Positions 6,163-8,696 of a DNA stretch of 8,696 bases are shown here, in pieces (within the stretch, counting starts at the first letter, position 1; each line of letters begins with the position of its first letter). Origin of the DNA: an uncultured Prevotella sp. (GTDB taxonomy: Bacteria > Bacteroidota > Bacteroidia > Bacteroidales > Bacteroidaceae); the NCBI GenBank assembly GCA_934190685.1, contig CAKPTK010000094.1, forward strand, positions 1-8,696, given 5' to 3'. A program made the translations under genes and the position numbers. The notes under the pieces were generated by a model. The model was not told the origin of the DNA. It worked only from the letters and a program-made list of their open reading frames with translations, and ran no database searches.

Positions 6163-7059
6163 ATGGCTAATAATTCTGATTCTGTTTCCTCCAACGATCG
6201 CCGAATGCTGCTTGTCGTCGTTGTGGCGGTCGCAATCGCTGGAGTCTTGTTTTTCTATCTCGGAACACAGTACTCGGCGACAACAGGGGAGGTAGGGGAT
6301 TCTATTGTCATGCAGAAAAAATCGGAGCGCTCCTTCCGGACTGGCGCCTATACCTATGCTCAACCAGAAGGAAGGTCTGTAGAACGTTTCGCCTTCGACC
6401 CCAATACGGCAGACAGCACAATGCTTCTCCGCTTGGGCTTGCAACCATGGCAGGTGCGCAACATCTACCGTTTCCGTACACGGGGTGGCATCTATCGACA
6501 ACCCTCCGATTTTGCACGGCTCTATGGACTCACCGCCAAACAATATCGGGAATTGGAACCCTATATTCATATTTCTGCCGAATATCGGCCTGCATCCGAA
6601 GTTTACGCCACCACGCCCGTCCATGAAGAATATCCACGCGACACATTGCGCTATCCGCTAAAGTTGAAGCCAGGGCAGCAAATTGTGCTCAACCACGCCG
6701 ACACCACAATGTTGAAAAAAGTGCCGGGCATTGGTTCTTCCTGGGCAAAAGCCATCGTGGGATACGGCAATCGGCTGGGAGGTTATTGCCGGGTGAACCA
6801 ACTTCTGGAGATTGAGGGGTTCCCGGAATCCGCCCTGCCCTATTTCCGCATAGACCATCCGCAACTTGTGAAAATCAAAGTCAACACCTCGTCAGTTTCC
6901 AAACTGCGCCGCCATCCCTACATCAATTTCTATCAAGCGCGTGCCATCTTTGACTATGTGCGTTTGCATGGTCCGTTGAAGGACATTCATCAGCTCAATC
7001 TATTGCCCGAGTTTCCTCCACAGGCGCTCGAAAGACTGGCACCTTATCTGGAGTATTGA
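6163..7059 (+). CDS. Membrane-anchored protein with three ComEA-like helix-hairpin-helix units
   Basis: The product has 298 residues. A short charged N-terminus precedes one membrane helix (about 15-33), and the rest is soluble and likely periplasmic. Three related units follow, each starting with a ComEA-type N-x-A/S lead: 78-123 (FDPNTADSTML...), 174-220 (VLNHADTTMLKKVPGIG...) and 237-285 (IKVNTSSVSKL...). Each has the same pattern of lead, hairpin, then GG/GP-x-x-x-x-x-x-x-L. Only unit 2 keeps the canonical PGIG hairpin (188-191) that contacts the DNA backbone in HhH proteins. Units 1 and 3 have LGLQ and HPYI there and may serve structure or protein binding. ComEA pulls incoming DNA through the periplasm during transformation, so a DNA-binding or uptake role is possible. 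Such HhH proteins are common in Bacteroidota, but I know of no assigned role. It lies 18 nt after transporter copy 2, probably co-transcribed. Confidence 0.85.
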   Translation: MANNSDSVSSNDRRMLLVVVVAVAIAGVLFFYLGTQYSATTGEVGDSIVMQKKSERSFRTGAYTYAQPEGRSVERFAFDPNTADSTMLLRLGLQPWQVRNIYRFRTRGGIYRQPSDFARLYGLTAKQYRELEPYIHISAEYRPASEVYATTPVHEEYPRDTLRYPLKLKPGQQIVLNHADTTMLKKVPGIGSSWAKAIVGYGNRLGGYCRVNQLLEIEGFPESALPYFRIDHPQLVKIKVNTSSVSKLRRHPYINFYQARAIFDYVRLHGPLKDIHQLNLLPEFPPQALERLAPYLEY

Positions 7060-7202
7060 CCGGAAACAGCAGGAAGCGTGTATGATTCAGCATATCAAGC
7101 AGCAAGTCCACCTCTGTCAATCCAGCTCCATTAGATGGTGCGCAACCTGTTTCTTTCCTTATGACTTCCCCCAATTTTTATTGGAGATGTCTGTTACAAG
7201 CC

Positions 7203-7230
7203 TACGCGTGCGCGCACGCGCACGCGCGTG
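7203..7230. repeat. 28-nt alternating purine-pyrimidine tract with GC-rich hairpin
   Basis: Fourteen consecutive pyrimidine-purine steps (TA, then CG, TG and CA) run without interruption; 22 of 28 bases are G or C, inside AT-rich DNA. Inside it, CGCGTGCGCG (7205-7214) and CGCGCACGCG (7217-7226) are perfect inverted repeats separated by CA. There is also a 16-nt palindrome at 7205-7220. Such a sequence can form Z-DNA or a strong hairpin. No T run follows it on either strand, so it is not a classic terminator. Confidence 0.85.
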
Positions 7231-7243
7231 AAAATTCAAAAAA

Positions 7244-7347
7244 ATCATACACACCTACATAAACATCTTATAACTCTTTGATTTTCAAGCAAAATATCTG
7301 CATATCCAATTACATATATCATACACAAATCATACATAATCCTACAT
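7244..7347. repeat. ATCATACA repeat cluster
   Basis: ATCATACA occurs three times, starting at 7244, 7318 and 7329; the last two are 11 nt apart, about one helical turn. CCTACAT follows at 7254-7260 and at 7341-7347. The copies at 7245-7253 and 7319-7327 extend to TCATACACA, one mismatch from the DnaA-box consensus TTATNCACA. The surrounding DNA is very AT-rich. The role is unknown; the low base complexity means chance is possible. Confidence 0.5.
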
Positions 7348-7385
7348 GAAAGTTATATAGGTTTCTATCTCAAGAGTCATAAAAT

Positions 7386-7411
7386 AGACAATGCTTTGTA
7401 AAATAAATTCA
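7386..7411. repeat. 26-nt imperfect direct repeat, copy A
   Basis: This copy reads AGACA, ATGC, TTTGTAAAATAAA, then TTCA. It matches copy B at 7579-7604 in 21 of 26 positions, including an unbroken 13-nt core (7395-7407). The differing inner block is ATGC here and GCAT in copy B. The two copies are offset by 193 nt and bracket the segment that contains the palindrome and the DnaA-box sequence. Confidence 0.6.
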
Positions 7412-7452
7412 CGTCAAAGAAAACTTACCCATCCTTTAACCAATCATTAATA

Positions 7453-7483
7453 TGCCACTAACGATGCCTTACTGTGCCACTAA
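7453..7483. repeat. TGCC-headed short repeats
   Basis: TGCCACTAA occurs at 7453-7461 and again at 7475-7483, 22 nt apart. A third TGCC lies at 7465, giving headings spaced 12 and 10 nt. The last copy runs into the left arm of the palindrome. This could be a protein-binding array or part of a dispersed repeat. Confidence 0.5.
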
Positions 7484-7516
7484 AAGAATTTTCACCGTGG
7501 TGAAAAATCCTTTAGT
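7479..7516. repeat. 38-nt imperfect palindrome centred on CACCGTGGTG
   Basis: The arms 7479-7496 (ACTAAAAGAATTTTCACC) and 7499-7516 pair at 16 of 18 positions around a central GT. The inner eight pairs (TTTTCACC/GGTGAAAA) are perfect. It could be an operator-like site or, in RNA, a long hairpin. No T tract follows it, so a terminator role is not supported. Confidence 0.7.
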
Positions 7517-7523
7517 CCGCCAG

Positions 7524-7532
7524 TTATCCACA
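7524..7532 (+). other. Perfect DnaA-box sequence, isolated
   Basis: TTATCCACA matches the consensus TTATNCACA exactly, 8 nt after the palindrome. It is a single perfect copy with only two one-mismatch relatives about 200-280 nt upstream. One such match in a window this size could occur by chance, so DnaA binding is uncertain. Confidence 0.35.
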
Positions 7533-7578
7533 AGCCAGTCCGTCTTGAGATTCGAGAAGAATCGCCAGCTGAAAGGAC

Positions 7579-7604
7579 AGACAGCATTTTGTAAAATAAA
7601 ATCA
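7579..7604. repeat. 26-nt imperfect direct repeat, copy B
   Basis: This copy reads AGACA, GCAT, TTTGTAAAATAAA, then ATCA, and pairs with copy A at 7386-7411. The identical 13-nt core lies at 7588-7600. It is too long and too imperfect to be a fresh target-site duplication. Confidence 0.6.
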
Positions 7605-7694
7605 GAGCTTAAAGATATTTTTCCTGCTCTTGGGCAATTGTGAGTGTCAATCCTTTCATGGAAACATTGTCCTATGCCTAAGTTCTGCCGAGAC

Positions 7695-7720
7695 TGCGAG
7701 TCCGCTTGTGCGGACAGGCA
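7695..7720 (-). terminator. Hairpin just after the dGTPase stop; possible 3' end element
   Basis: GTCCGC (7700-7705) and GCGGAC (7710-7715) form a perfect 6-bp stem with a TTGT loop on the + strand. A 2x2 internal loop and three more pairs (TGC 7695-7697 with GCA 7718-7720) extend it. On the minus strand it begins 1 nt after the dGTPase stop codon. No T run follows, so it may be an RNA-stabilising 3' hairpin rather than an intrinsic terminator. Confidence 0.35.
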
Positions 7721-7721
7721 A

Positions 7722-8696
7722 TCAAATAATCGGTAAGGAGATGCCGTTAATCTTCTGATAGATGTCAAGCGCATAGACATCGGTCATGCCACTCACATAG
7801 TCTATCACCGCCATCAGCCGGGTTTCAAGGTCTGGGGCTCCAATATCATATTGACTGCTCACCCGCTTGATGAGTTGTTGTGATTGGTATTTCTCTGGAT
7901 TCACCGCAGCCTCTACCATCTGTCCCATCAGCGTTTCAAGGATTTTATAACCGCTCAACTCCACATCGAGTACAGGTTTGCTATTGTAGATTTTCTTGTA
8001 CGACACTTCCGCACACCGTTTATAAGCATCACGTTGTAATTCATCGATATGATCAATCAGGCCTCCCGTGAAAGAACCCGCAAGGATTTGCTCTTCATGA
8101 ACGACAAAAGCAGACACACACTCATTGACCAACTTGCCGATTACACAAGCTCTCAGATAGACCACCCGGTCATTTTCATCAGTTACCATCTCCGAATCCA
8201 AACGGGACATAATGCTATTTTGTGCGGTTTCATCGAAGAATCCAAGCAACAGGCGCATGGTTTCCTCGTAAGAAAGAATCTTCAATTTGTGCGAATCCTC
8301 GATGTCCATGATTTCATAACAGATGTCATCGGCGGCCTCAACCAGATAGACCAAAGGATGGCGCGCATAGCGTACGGCGCCCTTCTGCGTTTCCAGGCAT
8401 AAAAGTCCCAATTCATCGGCAATTTTCTCAAAGCTCAACTTTTCCGTTTCAAAGAATCCGAACTTGCCATGTGCGCCAGAAAACATCGATGAAAAGGGGT
8501 ATTTCACAATGGACGCCAACGTGGAATAGGTCATAACGAAACCTCCCTCACGACGTCCCTTATAGCGATGGGTGAGGATTCTGAAGGCGTTGGCATTGCC
8601 CTCGAAATGCACGAGATCGTTCCACAACGGCTCGCTCAACCGCTCCTTCAAATAGGCCCCCGCACCCTCAGAGAAATACGTTTGGATGGCCTTTTC
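7722..8696 (-). CDS. dgt: Deoxyguanosinetriphosphate triphosphohydrolase (dGTPase), C-terminal part
   Basis: The gene reads leftward from the right edge; 324 residues are visible, ending in TGA. This HD-domain enzyme cleaves dGTP to deoxyguanosine and tripolyphosphate and so controls dNTP pools. The frame is open from the edge (EKAIQTYFSEGAGAYLKER), so a TTG at 8651 is not the start. The first histidine and the HD pair of the metal site lie outside the window. Numbered from the edge, HFEGNANAFR at 30-39 is the family's conserved block, and EAADD at 120-124 holds the last metal-binding aspartate (the counterpart of E. coli Asp268). The visible part looks intact to the C-terminus. It faces the HhH gene across the repeat-rich gap. 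The family is clear; the preference for dGTP over other dNTPs is by homology only. Confidence 0.93.
   Translation of the reverse strand, partial: EKAIQTYFSEGAGAYLKERLSEPLWNDLVHFEGNANAFRILTHRYKGRREGGFVMTYSTLASIVKYPFSSMFSGAHGKFGFFETEKLSFEKIADELGLLCLETQKGAVRYARHPLVYLVEAADDICYEIMDIEDSHKLKILSYEETMRLLLGFFDETAQNSIMSRLDSEMVTDENDRVVYLRACVIGKLVNECVSAFVVHEEQILAGSFTGGLIDHIDELQRDAYKRCAEVSYKKIYNSKPVLDVELSGYKILETLMGQMVEAAVNPEKYQSQQLIKRVSSQYDIGAPDLETRLMAVIDYVSGMTDVYALDIYQKINGISLPII

Larger units (their letters stand above)
7060..7721. other. Convergent AT-rich intergenic region without a convincing gene
   Basis: These 662 nt lie between the 3' ends of the HhH gene (+) and the dGTPase gene (-), where only terminators are needed. 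The first 140 nt show nothing beyond a weak CCAAT-TTTT-ATTGG hairpin at 7171-7184. The rest holds an alternating purine-pyrimidine tract, ATCATACA repeats, a 26-nt imperfect direct repeat, TGCC-headed repeats, an imperfect palindrome, one DnaA-box sequence and a hairpin beside the dGTPase stop; the main ones are listed separately. No tRNA, no T-tailed terminator and no TAnnTTTG promoter were found. The concentration of small repeats in 7386-7720 would fit an old dispersed repeat or a miniature mobile-element remnant. Confidence 0.7.

Noticed and set aside
7205..7226. Intrinsic terminator for the HhH gene
   Set aside because: The stem is strong, but the following plus-strand sequence is A-rich rather than T-rich, and it lies about 145 nt past the stop.
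7244..7347. CRISPR array
   Set aside because: The repeated units are only 8 nt, irregularly spaced, with no uniform spacers and no cas genes.
7452..7643. 63-codon plus-strand open frame in the gap
   Set aside because: It runs through the palindrome and repeats, has no promoter or ribosome site, and its product resembles no domain I know. It is more likely part of a repeat element.
7060..7721. Replication origin
   Set aside because: Only one perfect DnaA box is present, there is no dnaA or usual origin neighbour, and the flanking genes converge, which does not suit an origin.
7469..7780. 103-codon minus-strand open frame overlapping the dGTPase 3' end
   Set aside because: It overlaps a certain gene in another frame and crosses the same repeats; its composition is not protein-like.
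8649..8651. TTG as start of the dGTPase
   Set aside because: The frame continues to the right edge with conserved dGTPase sequence; the true start is outside the window.

Overview
The window reads as chromosomal DNA of a Bacteroidales bacterium, most likely a Prevotella-type genome. Three things point there: the release factor 2 has the Bacteroides/Prevotella type of sequence, most genes lack a clear Shine-Dalgarno sequence, and two divergent promoters carry the Bacteroidota -7 element TAnnTTTG. Coding DNA looks moderately GC-rich. The one long non-coding gap is AT-rich. This assignment is by eye and to order or family level only.

Left block (1-2939, + strand): the 3' part of a long-chain acyl-CoA synthetase overlaps prfB (peptide chain release factor 2) by 4 nt (ATGA). 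A 46-residue single-span membrane protein and a CYTH-fold phosphohydrolase follow, all close enough for one transcript. A VanZ-like membrane protein (2896-3288, - strand) converges on the CYTH gene and overlaps its 3' end by 44 nt.

Middle block (3289-7059): a 132-nt divergent promoter region separates the VanZ-like gene from two tandem paralogous sodium:neurotransmitter-symporter (NSS/SLC6, LeuT/MhsT-fold) transporters, 9 nt apart. A membrane-anchored protein with three ComEA-like helix-hairpin-helix units follows 18 nt later, probably in the same transcript. The two transporters share their sodium-site residues but differ in the substrate-facing part of TM6, so they probably import different amino acids.

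Right block (7060-8696): a 662-nt convergent, AT-rich gap without a convincing gene is full of small structures. It holds a 28-nt alternating purine-pyrimidine tract with a GC hairpin, ATCATACA repeats, a 26-nt imperfect direct repeat, a 38-nt imperfect palindrome and one perfect DnaA-box sequence. Beyond it lies the C-terminal part of a dGTP triphosphohydrolase on the - strand, cut by the window edge.

Most of the window is ordinary housekeeping content. I do not see a clear undescribed multi-gene system. The places most worth a second look are the divergent TM6 hinges of the transporter pair, the three-unit HhH protein, the overlooked 46-residue protein, the frameshift-free prfB start overlapping a UGA stop, and the repeat-rich gap.
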